A stretch of DNA of 64,000 nucleotides from Bryoerythrophyllum caledonicum (Eukaryota > Streptophyta > Bryopsida > Pottiales > Pottiaceae), in contig OZ020518.1 of the NCBI GenBank assembly GCA_963971425.1, positions 17,674,990-17,738,989 of the forward strand, read 5' to 3'. The first letter of the stretch is position 1. The number at the start of each line of letters is the position of its first letter. Of this stretch, positions 47,901-59,816 are shown in pieces. The translations under genes and the position numbers were made by a program. The notes beneath the pieces are model-generated. The model saw nothing but the letters and a program-made list of their open reading frames with translations, was not told the origin of the DNA and did not search any database.

Positions 47901-49224
47901 ACTCTGGACTGCTAGAGGTGCACTACCTAAAGGTGTCCACCTTTCAAAACAACGAAAGGCAACTCTAGCTAAGAACAATTTGGTCTATACCAGAGATATG
48001 TGGTTACAAGAAGAGAACGGATTCATCGGTGCTCAGAAAGCTGCAGAAAATTTTGGTCTCAGAGAAACAGAATTTGTGATATGGGAGGAGATTTTACAAC
48101 GGCTTAACTCGGTGGGTAGGTACTGGCTCCAAATCCGTAACCATCCTCCAAAACAAAGAGATTGGCTAGGAGTTTTTGAACTCAACAATGATATTTTACC
48201 TACTTGGGTTTTCTCTCGGCAATCTCTTCGTGGTAGAGGCGAACTCCGGAAAATCGGAGCTTGGCAAATCTCTGATAGTGATGGCCTCTACAGTATTGCT
48301 AGAAAGGCTAGTATTCTCCTCAAGAGACCCACGACTGTGGGTAATAGCACTCTCATTGCTTGGGGGAAACTCGAACGGGTGAGAGTGGTCCACTTCAAGA
48401 AGGAGAAGCAGGAGAAAGGAATTCTTCTTTACTATGGTAAAATCAGCTCTCTTATGTGGGATCCGGGTCGCATCATTTGGCCTGACAAGAAAAAGCCAAT
48501 TCCCTTTCTGAACTATTCTATGAGACATGGGAGGATGTTACTTCGTGCTCGCCGCCCACCTCTGGATGTTGTTCAGAAGAAATGGAGTCAAATCCTTCCT
48601 CACAACTTCAAACTCAGATGGCGTAATGTGTGGGATAAAGACCGGAGTGGAAAAGAAGCGGGCCTCATTTGGCAATTGTGGCAGAAGGCAATTGCTGTGA
48701 ATCAATGGAGGAAACGCGCTTCTCCTCACATTGATTACAGCTGCACCGTGTGTAGCACGGGTGATCAGGAGAGCATCTTCCATAGATTCTGGAACTGTAG
48801 CCAAGCTAGAAGCACTTGGGATTATGTGAACGAGATCCTCAGACGCCTCAGCAAGTTCACTCACTCCCAATGGGGCAAGGCTAACTTCAAGCAGGCTCTC
48901 TTTGGTAGTCGGCCCCCTGGTAAATTTGCGACCTTCAGTAGAATCTGGCTCTTCCTTAGAGGGACTATTCTCTGGACTCTCTGGCTTGCCAGGAATGATT
49001 GGGTGTTTAATCAGTGTAGGTGGAATCATTACAAGATCGAAAATGTCATTTGGCAAGGCCTCACGGACTACGGCAGGAATGCTTGGGGTAGAATTCAGAC
49101 TGCCAGCACGGAGGCTAGCAGGAACAAGGCGGCGAACTTTTTCGACTCCACTTGGGGTTGTCATGAGTTGCTGTGTAGCGTTCAAGGCGACCACATTGCC
49201 TGGGTCAAAGAGTTTCATGTCTAG
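44962..49224 (+). pseudogene. LINE ORF2: endonuclease, reverse transcriptase, zinc-ribbon region; three premature stops
   Basis: One frame runs from the ATG at 44962 to a TAG at 49222-49224 (1421 codons counting the premature stops). The apurinic endonuclease-like domain has SHNVQGLNN, CIQEHKLRG, LGGDLNFVENS and HSNHLPVYL; the last normally reads SDH, so a catalytic Asp appears changed to Asn. Stops: TAG 45712-45714, TGA 46384-46386 (LA-stop-GKSPRPDG) and TGA 46552-46554. RT blocks: NNWRPITLLNVAYKIYAKAL, FLKLDFSKAYDRVDLNFLFR, EQGVRQGCPLAPYLF and catalytic QYADDTSLTV. The C-terminus has a Cys/His set (CTVCSTGDQESIFHRFWNC). The enzyme would nick target DNA and copy element RNA into it. Confidence 0.88.
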
Positions 49225-49332
49225 TTCGGTGTCTTGAGTCCTTGGCGTTGCCGGAACTGGCGCGCTTGTCTGTACTGGTGACTTTCTTGCAATCAAACTT
49301 GGTTTGTTTTGTTTCAAAAAAAAAAAAAACAA

Positions 49333-49344
49333 ATGACATGAAAC
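49333..49344. repeat. Right target-site duplication of the LINE
   Basis: ATGACATGAAAC three bases after the poly(A) run. Confidence 0.7.
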
Positions 49345-51152
49345 GATATCCAAACCACCCGAAAATTCTGTCAGTTAGTCCTTGACCCTATATCCTCAAA
49401 GAGGCCCAAATAGGATCTATAGATACTATTTTGGGAGAATATCTCTGAAATTCACCCACTTGTGAGCTTTACCTATTTCGGAATGGAGGTGCGCCCTGGA
49501 ATTTGGGATCACATGTAACTCTTAAATGCCAAATCTGACGGCTACAGTCTTGACAAAAGTGATTTCCATGAATAAGTGTCACAGTGATATGTATTCAATG
49601 TGTACTTGATGTTTCACGTAATCTATCAACATAATCTATCATAGTTATAGAATCTCTTAGGTCTCCTCTGTCATGCTCGGCACTAAAGACTTTAGGCCGA
49701 TGAGCTCAAAAGGCCTGGGAGGATCGAAGAATGTAATAGATCATTTATACAAAGGGTACATTTCATTGCAACCCCACTTCACAAAAATCATTGTAGCTTG
49801 TCATTGCTTGCATCAATTTTTGCCGGCCTCTGTAGATGTTGATCTTGGTCAGCCTCAAAATTTTCCTAAAAATTTCCTAGGAAGTGGCTTGTAGCACTTC
49901 TTACAGAGATTAACATGCCCAAAACAACCCAAAAATGGTCACTCATCTTTAACCCTTAAAGGACAACTCATCTTTAACCCTTTAAGGACAACATCTTTAA
50001 CATTGCAACAAGGCCTTTAAGATGGCACGAGTGGATACATTTCACCACGGCTCGTCACTACAAACATCACTATAATTTGTCTGTTAGACGTTGGCGCACA
50101 TCCTCACTGCATTTGTTGAAAGCGCATGGATCCAAGGAATTGAAATCAGGCCGCAAATCAAACAAAGATGAAGTATTGGTCCACTAATTCACAAATTACT
50201 CCAAAAGTGACCACCTGTGGGCCTCTCGTCCTTAATCCTTTAAGGCCGAGCAACCCATTTTGGATCGTTTTGTCACGAAAGTCTCAATACCAATTGCTAC
50301 ATGCCACCTTCATGAAAGACTTGAACTATGAAAAAGAGGTGGAGGAAGATGGGCATATACTGAGACAATGGCCATTAAAATCGGTGCAAACATCGGCTAC
50401 CGACAATGATTTCCGTGAACGGGGTTGTGATGAAATGTACCTTGTGCGTAGATGTTATTTGCATGATCTAGAACACTCGTAGATTCTCGCAGGCCTTAAA
50501 GGGATAGGCCCAGACGATATGAAAATCCAAGTGAGAAGTAGATTACGCAGAACATCAGCTAGGGGGTCGTACAATTGTCTTTCTTCCGGTCCCTGGTCCT
50601 TGGTCCTTGGATGCTACACCCACATCAGAGCAATATGGCATAAAAAACCAAGCCACCCAACCTTCATTTTCCTAAGCAAATCGTTCCAATAATGAAACAG
50701 AAATGGAATGCGGTGGTGACGAGGACCTGTAATGTAAAGCACATGGAAAGAGTGAGCCTGCCTTTACGCCGAACGACGTCGACGATGACTCGCGACGATG
50801 TCAAGTCGATGATTCGATCACACAACATGAATCGTGAATCGAAAGCAAACACATATCGTGACTCGAAAGAAAAAACGGACTCGCCTTGAAATCAGCTCCC
50901 GATTCTAACGTGTGCACACACAATAGAACTTAGTGTAAAGCCACCGTAGCGCAAGTGGATAAGCAACGGTGAAGTTGCACCACCCAAAGCTTTCGCCTTC
51001 ATAGGCCCCGGAATATTCCCTTTTTCCAATTCCTTCACAGTGAAGTGAAGGAATTCTCGCCCTGGGTTCGAGCGAGTTCAACTATGGATTTGGGTTATGT
51101 CGGTTGGGATTGACGGTTTGGTCGAAGTTTGTGGGTGGAGTGGGTGAGGATA
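49345..51152. other. Spacer right of LINE and 5' flank of the SPD1-like gene
   Basis: Contains members of the dispersed repeat (inverted near 49755-49820, direct near 50385-50480) and of the 43110-43200 repeat (50612-50710). At 50946-51075 an A-box-like GTAGCGCAAGTGGATAAGC and a B-box-like GGGTTCGAGCG lie about 120 bases apart. No coding gene is seen before 51153. Confidence 0.45.
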
Positions 51153-54100
51153 ATGGAGTCTGTGCTTTCGCTTTGTACGCTTCCGTCGTTGAAATCGTGT
51201 TCAGGTGGGCACATCGTGTTGACATTCCGGCGGAGGCAATGCTGCACGTCGAATTTCTCGTTTGGGAGACGCAGACTCAATGTGACGAACTCCCGCAACG
51301 TCGCGTCGGTGGATCCGCAGTCGTCGTCGTCATCGGCGTCGTCAGGGTTGCGGCCTGGGCCTGAGAAGCAGCAGCTGCCCCCAGCTGCTGCTGCGGAGGT
51401 GGTGGCCGTGGACGAGGCGGCGGAGGTGGGCGAGATTAGCGACGAGCTCTGGAAGCTGCTGGTGCTGGTGCCGGAGCACATTGGGCAGAAGCTCGTCGCG
51501 CATCCGGAGATTCATAATCTGGTGGAAATCGTGCTCGACCTGGGTCGCTGTCCGCTGGCGCGGTTTCCTTCCGGCGATTGGTTCATCTCGGAGACCAAAG
51601 TGACCGCTCAAGATCTCCAACACGCCATCTCCATGGTAACTGTTTGATTGGATAGTGTGCATTTCCAGTAGGGTTTCAAGGGATGAATGTAATAGAACTC
51701 AGCTGGTTTTTTGCAGACTGGGGATTTCGGGGAGGACAACAGAGCGGGAATTGACCGCACTCTGCACCGTGTGAGTGCAATGAAAACTCGATCAGGGCGC
51801 GTCGTGGGGCTTACTTGCAGGGTGGGCCGCGCTATCTCCGGCAGCGCGGAGATGGTGAGAGATTTAGTGGCAGGGAGTGGGTCGTTGCTGCTGATGGGCC
51901 CTCCCGGTGTGGGCAAGACGACCGCCATCAGGTAGTAGAACCAGAATGCCATGGATTCGGAGCTGAAAGAATCACTCCGGAGACATCACTTCTAATTCGG
52001 TTTGATTACGTTCCTTGCAGGGAGATTGCACGTATGTTGGCGGACGAGTACCACAAGAGAGTGGTCATTGTAGACACGTCAAACGAGATTGCGGGCGATG
52101 GTGACATTGCGCACGCAGGCATTGGTATGGCTCGTCGGATGCAGGTTCCCAAAGTTGACCTACAGCACAAGGTAGAGAGCAGCTGTAACCTTCTTCTTCT
52201 GCAGATCGGTTGTTCTCTTTCTCTTGTCTTCTGATTAACTCTGAGGTCTTTTCCTGGCAGGTTATGATCGAGGCTGTGGAGAATCATATGCCGCAAGTGA
52301 TTGTCATTGACGAGATCGGGACCGAGTTGGAAGCAAACGCCGCAGGCACCATCGCGCAACGCGGTGTGCAACTGGTGGGCACTGCACACGGCATGACGGT
52401 CGAGAATCTGATTAAGAATCCGTCGCTGCAAATGCTGGCCGGGGGCATTCAGGTACGCACATTAGTGTTGTATCTTCCATGCCGAAGCTGTAACGAAAGC
52501 GAGCTCTCATGCTTACAAGGCTGTTGGGATGGGTGTGGAATTGGAGGTGGTCCATAGAGTGTGACACTCGGCGATGAGGAAGCACGAAGGAGACGAGTGC
52601 AGAAGAGCGTCTTGGAGAGACAAGGACCTCCCACTTTCTCTTCCGCTTGCGAAATGATCTCCAGATCCGAGTGGCGAGTGCACCGCAGCTTGGCAGCTAC
52701 CGTCGATGCTTTGCTTGCAGGCAAAATGCCGAGGGTAGAGGTGCGAAGAATGAACGAGAACGGGCAAGTGGTGGTGGGGAATGTGACCGAGTACAGTACT
52801 GCCCAATCAAGGCCGGAAACGAGCAGCTCCTCTGGATCTACGTACGCCTCGGACTGGACTGTGGAGAATGATCGCGACGACGACGACAATTACGCGATGG
52901 AAGGCGATTTCGGAGAAGACGTAGGCGACGGCCAGTCCTGGGGACGCTCAGATGCTCCCATTCTCCTCTATCTTCACGAGGTAACAAACTCAACCAAACT
53001 CTCAATAAGATCAACTCAAGCTCCTTTCACTCTAATAATAATCTTGCCTCACTCATAATAGCTATCAGATGAATGGAAGAGCCTGATTTTCCGTCAACTC
53101 ACGCTACAAGTATCTTTACCCGGGTTTGAGAAGGAAGTAGAGGTCATGTTGTACCAGCCTTTCTCGTCTTTGAGGTGATCATGGAGCTATCTAGGGCTTA
53201 TTTAATCATGTGGAAAGAGGTTAAAAGCCCATGGTCCCTTTGCCTGACTTTACAAACACATTGACCACATGACACATCTGGAGCTTGACTTGTCCCTAGA
53301 GTTCATTCGTGGTTTCATGCTTTAATTGGTTGATTTTCACATGATGTGTGCTGCAGGTGACTGAAGAGTCCTTGGAGCAAGTGATGGACGTGATGGGACT
53401 AGAGAATACGGTGCAGATCACCGAGGACATCGGCGCTGCGGACGCTGTTTTGGCGCTCCGGTCGAAGCTCAAATCGAATTCCTGGGTCCGAGGAATGGCC
53501 AAGTTCAGGCAGCTTCCTATATTCGTAATCAAGGTACAGTGTTCACGACGTTGCCTGTTCTCTAATCTAATCTCATAAGAGTCAGTAATATAATAACGAG
53601 AGTGTTGATGTTGTTGCAGGCTAATACAATGGCGCAAATGGTGAGGGCCATGCGAGCAATCATGAGCATGGAATCATTAGGTAGTACCACCACCAGCGGC
53701 AGCCAGTCGAGATTAGAAGACGAAGGGCGAAAACCACCGGAACTGAATTTTCGCCAGTCCAACTCTGAAGAGGACATTGATGCCCTCGAGGTACACCAAA
53801 GTTTCTTCCTTCCACCGAATCCTCCCAACGTCCAAAATGAAATAGTGGGGGAGCAAAGTAGAAAAAGGGAGAAGAAACACGAGGGTTTAATAAACGCAAA
53901 CAATAAACTCTAGACACCATCAAATCAACCCTTTTCTTGTTGCGATCTACTGTAGGAACTGAATTTAGGGAGAGAAGGTTTATTCAGCTACTCAACGTTT
54001 CATAACATTACAGGTGTACCTAGGTCTAAGACTTGCCACTGAATGTTATGTCACAAGGAATCCACAGTGGCCTGTGAAGGCTCGGTTTTGAAAGATTGGT

Positions 54101-54521
54101 TGGAATTGATTGATTGGCAGCGCGAGGGATGGTGTTGACGTTGGTAATCCATGGTGTGACTCAGGAGGCGCGAGTCGCGGTGGAGCAGATAGTGATTCCC
54201 CAGGGGCAAGCGGCGGAGCTGCTGTCCAGGTCACCGCAAGTGCTGGCGCTGCAAGTGAAGCTAGTAGAGAGTTACCAGTTAGCATGGGAGAAGATAGGGT
54301 CCAACGAGGCGAGCACAAGGCTCCGGATTCTTCCCTCGCAGCTGCAGCTGATTCCTAGTAAGACGACGACGTTGATTGATTCCGACGAGGAGGAGGTGGT
54401 GGCTTTGGCCGAGGAGGAGACCTTCGAAGTCGACGAGGAGTTCGACTCCGATGTGGAGGATCTGGGCGTGTCGGTCGCGGGCGGCACCAGCCCCGGAAGG
54501 CTGCCCATTCTTCCGGAGTAG
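51153..54521 (+). CDS. SPD1: Plastid Ycf45/SPD1-type AAA+ ATPase, eight exons
   Basis: Exons read as 51153-51635, 51717-51931, 52021-52171, 52261-52452, 52558-52980, 53357-53533, 53620-53790 and 54165-54521 (722 residues, TAG at 54519-54521). All junctions are GT-AG and the phases agree. The first 50 or so residues are Ser/Arg rich with few acids, like a chloroplast transit peptide. The AAA+ core has Walker A (GPPGVGKTT, residues 222-230) and Walker B (VIVIDE, 296-301), as in Ycf45 and bacterial SpoIIIAA. LVGTAHG and [20 protein letters not shown] are further family landmarks. Acidic insertions lie in exon 5 and at the C-terminus. The Arabidopsis relative (SPD1) is needed for plastid development in seedlings; exact substrate unknown. 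It is longer than SPD1, about 550 residues from memory, mainly in the acidic linkers. Exon 8 border is set by homology of [15 protein letters not shown]. No promoter element was identified. Confidence 0.85.
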
Positions 54522-54670
54522 TAGAGATGAAGAAGAACAAGAGTCACAGCTCCTCCTTCACTTGTACATACATGTATACAACAATTGGTTGAATTCGCCG
54601 AAAAATCCACTGGAGCTGAGTGCCTAACATTCCTGGAAATAACTAGAGGTGTTTGTGAAGCGAGGCAAAG
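54522..54670 (+). other. Probable 3' UTR of the SPD1-like gene
   Basis: Short AT-rich stretch after the stop codon, before the SINE-like block. No clear poly(A) signal was chosen. Confidence 0.35.
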
Positions 54671-54897
54671 ATACTTTTTTTCTTTTTGGCACACACAAGT
54701 TGCAATATTGGCAACACACACAAGTCGCAATATTGGCAACACACACAAGTCGCAATATTGGCAACACACACAAGTCGCAATATTGGTAACTCGTGGCAGT
54801 CTCGTCAGATAGAAGATCTCACAACCAGGATCCGAACCTACAACCGCTTTAGTCTTTGTGTACCTCCCGCCATCACTCGTGTAGTTTAGGGTCATCT
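54671..54897 (-). mobile_element. SINE-like element 1 with internal 25-bp tandem repeat
   Basis: On the minus strand it starts TGACCCTAAACTAC, carries a tRNA-like B box (GTTCGGATCC), then ACCAATATTGCGACTTGTGTG repeats, and ends in an A-rich tail (AAAAAGAAAAAAAGT, seen as a T-run at 54671-54685). It matches element 2 in order and sequence. Pol III-type SINE is the best reading; the A box is weak. Confidence 0.55.
54711..54790. repeat. 25-bp tandem repeat within SINE-like element 1
   Basis: About three and a half units of CGCAATATTGGCAACACACA + CAAGT, almost perfect. Confidence 0.9.
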
Positions 54898-54904
54898 ATG
54901 ACCG

Positions 54905-55075
54905 GGTTTTCTATTTCTTTTTTCTTTTTTTTTGTTGGCACACACAAGTTACTACATTGGTAACTTGCTACTTGCATAAAGAAGGGAGAAGAGAAGAGAA
55001 GAATTGAACCCGCAACCACTCCATTTGTTTTTGGGAATCTCTCAACCATCACCCGGTAGTTTGGGGTCATCTTTT
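54905..55075 (-). mobile_element. SINE-like element 2
   Basis: On the minus strand: TGACCCCAAACTACCGGGTG head, B-box-like GGTTGCGGGTTCAATTC, GTTACCAATGTAGTAACTTG (single copy of the unit repeated in element 1) and an A-rich tail (T-run at 54910-54937 on the plus strand). Same orientation as element 1 and directly adjacent. Confidence 0.55.
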
Positions 55076-57344
55076 GCTAGAGCTTCTCCATCCTCTTCTA
55101 AGGAGATGCTTGACTCTTCTGAAAATGATGAGTTGTTTTGTTGTCCTTAGTGGGGGAACGCTTGGGTATAAGAGGCGCCTTTGGAGTTGGAAGTGTCTTG
55201 GAGTGGTCCTTGTCGTTTGTTCTCTTTCCAAGTCAAGCTTTACTCGCTTGATCCTGTCTCCACCTTAAGACATGTGTCTTTCACTTTAGAGCGTGATTGA
55301 CTTTGCTGCTTAGTGCTTATGAAGCCCTTGCTTTGTGTGAGTGACTTGGCCTTCTTTCGTTTTAGTGGGTGTCTCTTCTTACACCTTAGAGGTTTCTTTG
55401 AGGCTCGGTGTGTTTTACTTTTTGGGCTCGGTGTCGGTTCTTTGAGGCTCTTTGTTCTCCTTGGTTTTGGTTTTTATTAATTCAACCCAAATGGGGATTT
55501 TTAAGTTTGGAGTCATCTCCAACCACATATCATGAGTTTTCACTAGTTCAAATGGGGTTGTTTTTAACTTTTCCACTCTTCATAAGTTTTTGACACTTTT
55601 TTTATACTTCACCTTAAAGCGAATGAATAACAACCCCATTTATTAGAGCTTGACCTCCTTTTGAGTGACTGACTCCTAATGGACCACAATTGTGCCTGTG
55701 AAAAAAGAACTCCATAACAACCGTTCATAGTGCCTACATAACAAATTCACAAATAATGATATTATTCCACTTCTAACCATAGGATCTTGTGATGTACTAC
55801 TGAACGAACATGGTAGATCTTCTATTTAATTTGTGACTGCAGAGATTAGAAGATTATAGCAACAAAGATAGGTTCAAGATTGTTTTGGATATTAAAGACA
55901 GGTTTTGCATCCTAATTACATAGAGTAAGCACCGTAAGTTTTTTAGAAAAATATATTTTTACACTATTTAAGTTTCAACTTCTTACCATTTCAATCTATA
56001 TGATGTAAAGTACTTTTTCAAAAACGTTTATGTCTATTGACGGTGTTTATCATATCCATAACAATCTTGCAACGAGAAGGGGTCAAAAATTGTGCAAAAT
56101 ACATATTATTTTTTGTGATATTAATTTCATATAAAATCTTAATCCAAACAGTGAACTTAAAGATTGTTATCTTTTATTCACGTAGGAAAAAGGTAAAGAG
56201 GAAAAGTGCAAAATCTCAAATTTTTGTGGCTATTTGTGTGGAAGAATAAAAGTCTTGTTGCACGCAGCCTAGAAATTTTGATGCCTCTTCATGTGAAATC
56301 TTTGCATTGTTGAAAGCTTGTCTTTCATACAATTTCAAAGAAAATTTTGTTGGTTAGTCATATGAAAATCCCCAATTTCTTTGAGTAACTTGGCAAATTG
56401 CCTGAATTGCTTGCCCTACCATAAAATTTGCTTTAGGTGGCATAACTTCTTCATCAAATGCAAGATTTAGAAATATGTACTCCCTCAAAGCTTTTAGAAG
56501 TGCCGATCTACAGTTAAAATCTCAAAGAGGATTGTTGAAGATTGACATCATAAGAACCTACCAAAACTCAATAAAAGCCCGTTTTGGGACATTTGGTCAT
56601 TTGGAGATTAAAATTAGCTCTAATAGCTCTTCGTTTCCATAATCAATTCAAAGAGCAAAAATGCAATTGAGATGCATGGTACAATATGATCTCTCTTCCT
56701 TTGCTCTCAAAAGCAACTAAACCCAAAAGAAGAAGAACTATGGTCTTCAAAGAACGCCGGCGTGAATAAAGTATTTGTTTGTGTTACTACGAGGTCTATG
56801 TCCGTTGAACATAGGATAACAACGTGGAACTACTTCGACCTTTAGAGGATGGACACTATAAAAATAGGTAGCTCAAAGAGCATTAGCTATTATAATTGGT
56901 GTATTGAATTGAGTTAGTGAAGTGAAAATTTAGTGGGTCACTTTTAGGGAGAGGGAGGGTTTGTTGGTGATAAGAAAAGGTGTGGAGTAGTAGAGTATAA
57001 TTATGTTTTGATGAGGATGGCTAAAGTGATTATTTCATTATGCAAGTTATGTATAATATGGTTCTAAGGTGGGTCATGTAGTTTGAGTAGAGATTGGTTG
57101 TTTTCTAGTCTTCTCTTGTGGAGGAAGATTAACAATTGCGTGTTGGATTGCTATGGTGTTGTTATTTTTTAAAGTGTTTTTCATGGAAGTAACGAGGATG
57201 TTGAAGTTTTCTACTATTCTAATTCATGAAGGAAATATCAACTGCAGCTTTAGCCCCATCCGTAATTTCAGTTAGAGGATCAATATTTCACCTTCATGCA
57301 CTAGTTGCATTTATGAGTAGTTGGTATTTATCTATTTTTTGTAA
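55076..57344. other. Spacer with dispersed repeats, no gene seen
   Basis: 55830-56640 is related to 41990-42930 and 58130-58440 (shared TATGTGAAAAAGAAGG-type and CTCAAAGCTTTTAGAA words). Other parts are T-rich and unassigned. Confidence 0.45.
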
Positions 57345-57590
57345 AGGCACCACAACCTTGGTGTGGTGGTTTGGGTCATGGCACACCGGTGAGGTGGTTG
57401 CGAGTTCAAGTCCTTTTGCCGGCGTGGTGTCTAACACCATAGTCCACCTAATTATGGTGGAGGGTCCCAAGGCCTCGTTGTATAGAGACCCACAAAGCCC
57501 TTGGGGGAAATGACATGTCGGTTGTCTCTAAGGCTGTCTCTAAGGTTGTCTCTAAGGAGTTCTTCTTCTTCTCTATTTTTTGTTCAATTG
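57345..57590 (+). mobile_element. Candidate tRNA-derived SINE
   Basis: An A-box-like TGGTTTGGGTCATGGCAC and a good B box GGTTGCGAGTTCAAGTCC lie about 35 bases apart, as in tRNA-derived SINEs. A body of about 150 bases follows and ends in TTCTTCTTCTTCTC and a T-rich tail. GTTGTCTCTAAGG is repeated three times near the tail. It does not fold as a normal tRNA gene, so it is not called tRNA. Confidence 0.4.
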
Positions 57591-58575
57591 TATTGGGCAA
57601 GAATATGTCGTTATGATGTATGAATCCTATGAAATGTATGGTAAAGTTTAGATTTAAGTCTTTTGGTTTGGAGTTGTTATATGGTAAACCTCATACGCTT
57701 AGCATATCTGCTTTGAAACTCACATTTCAATGGCATCTTTGTGTGCCACATGTGCAAGGAAGTAGTCAAGGTGATATCATGTTTTCCTGTGGGTTGTTAT
57801 TGAAGGTACCAACATTCACAAGCACAAAACACCAAGATTTCCTAGGGATATAAGTAGTTTTTCAATTTTCCAAAGTGCTTTGTTGTGACTCTTAAAATTA
57901 AAAAATGTATGCAATGTTATTGGCATTCGGATAATACGTGTAATTGGGTGTCTGGTTTAAAAGAATTGCAAAAGAAGGGATATCCTTTTGTTCCCAAAAG
58001 AATTTATTTTTGGGTAGTATCCATGTGTTAATCTGTCCAGATTTTGATGAGACATGTTTTTTTGGGGCTAAAACTACTTTTAACTTGAGTTCATATACTA
58101 CCAAGCTCTTCAATTGATCTAATGGCTAGTAAGAGTGAAAAAGAGGAGTATTAACTCCTAAATTTCCTTGACAATTTCATACCAAAAAAACTTCAAAATT
58201 GTTAATTCTAGCACGGTGAGTAAGGAAGGAAAAAAAGTCTTACTTCTAGTTTTAACCTCAGGATTTCATTTAACACTCAATAAATAATATACTCACAAAA
58301 TTTCATCAACTCCGACTACACGGATTGAAAGATTATAGTATTTGAAGTAGAAAAAATGGTTAATTTTCATCCCTGCCCTGCGTGGATGAGCACACTTGGT
58401 CTTCACTTGGTGTCAAATTTTTGCACTACACAAATTCTAGTTTTAACCGCAGGATTTCATTTAACACTCAAGATTGTGAAATGTGAATTTCAGATTTGTC
58501 TACGAAGTTCATGATTTGGAGTTATAGAACTCAAGGAAAAGCTAGGAATACAATACAAAATACATTAAATACACT
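57591..58575. other. Spacer, dispersed repeat copy
   Basis: 58128-58440 is a copy of the repeat at 41990-42340. Nothing coding is recognised. Confidence 0.45.
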
Positions 58576-59092
<517 letters not shown>

Positions 59093-59816
59093 GTCCCTAT
59101 TGGGGATGCCTTAGTGAATAAAGTGTCTCTTTGTCCCACCACTAAAACCATGTCCACTGGACATATGCTTAGCAGGATGGAAGTACTTCCCCACTCAAGG
59201 ATAACTAGTAGCCAATAACCAGTGACTATGGACCAGTTAGAGCCACAAGGTTGAATTCCAAGAGATGGCCAATAATGATTAGATTTGTAGTTTTGATAGA
59301 TTTTAAGGGGTACTATATAATTCTAGGAGAGTTTGATAATTTTCAAGTAGTAGTAGTAATAGTTGTAGTAGTAGTAGTAGTAATAGTTGTAATAGGGAAT
59401 CCTTAGTAGAGCGACTTGGGGAGAATGAGAGAAGAGTAGCTCCGCAAAACCTGGTGAGGAGGGGTTGTCTGGTGTTAGGCGCAAATGCAAGGCACACAAC
59501 AATGAAGGTTGCTGGGCTCATTGTGAATCCCTGTGTGCACTTCATTTACCGCTGAATCGTTTGCTTATAGTGTGTATAACGTTGGAAAGGGATTGCAGAT
59601 CTTAGATCATTGATACAAAGTTGTGGAAAGGTGCAACAAACTAGCACTAGTTTGGGAGAGCAGATCTGTAGCGGGGCTCTGTGTTGGCTCAGATCTAGAT
59701 CTAGATGCTGCACCTACCTTATCAACTATCTATCAACTAGATCTAGATCCGGTTACCACTACACTATAGCAACACAGCACACCAAACCCCTCCTCAACTA
59801 GGACCTCAGCGCTGCC
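59093..59816. other. Spacer, with (TAG)n tract
   Basis: 59346-59395 holds TAGTAGTAGTAATAGTTGTA-type repeats. The rest shows no gene. CTAGATCTAGATC words recur near 59690-59750. Confidence 0.45.

Larger units (their letters stand above)
43245..49332 (+). mobile_element. L1-like LINE with poly(A) tail and 12-bp target duplication, 5' truncated
   Basis: A two-ORF non-LTR retrotransposon: ORF1 with a DUF4283-type domain and zinc knuckle, ORF2 with endonuclease, reverse transcriptase and C-terminal zinc-ribbon-like region. A poly(A) run at 49316-49329 ends the element. The 12-mer ATGACATGAAAC occurs at 43233-43244 and again at 49333-49344, directly after the tail, and is read as the target-site duplication. 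That places the 5' end inside what looks like ORF1, so the element is 5' truncated. Five premature stops and no frameshifts were found. Confidence 0.88.

Noticed and set aside
48538-49353. 271-codon minus-strand ORF
   Set aside because: Antisense shadow of LINE ORF2; the plus strand has conserved RT C-terminal motifs.
57345-57420. A tRNA gene
   Set aside because: B box is good but no cloverleaf can be drawn; SINE fits better.
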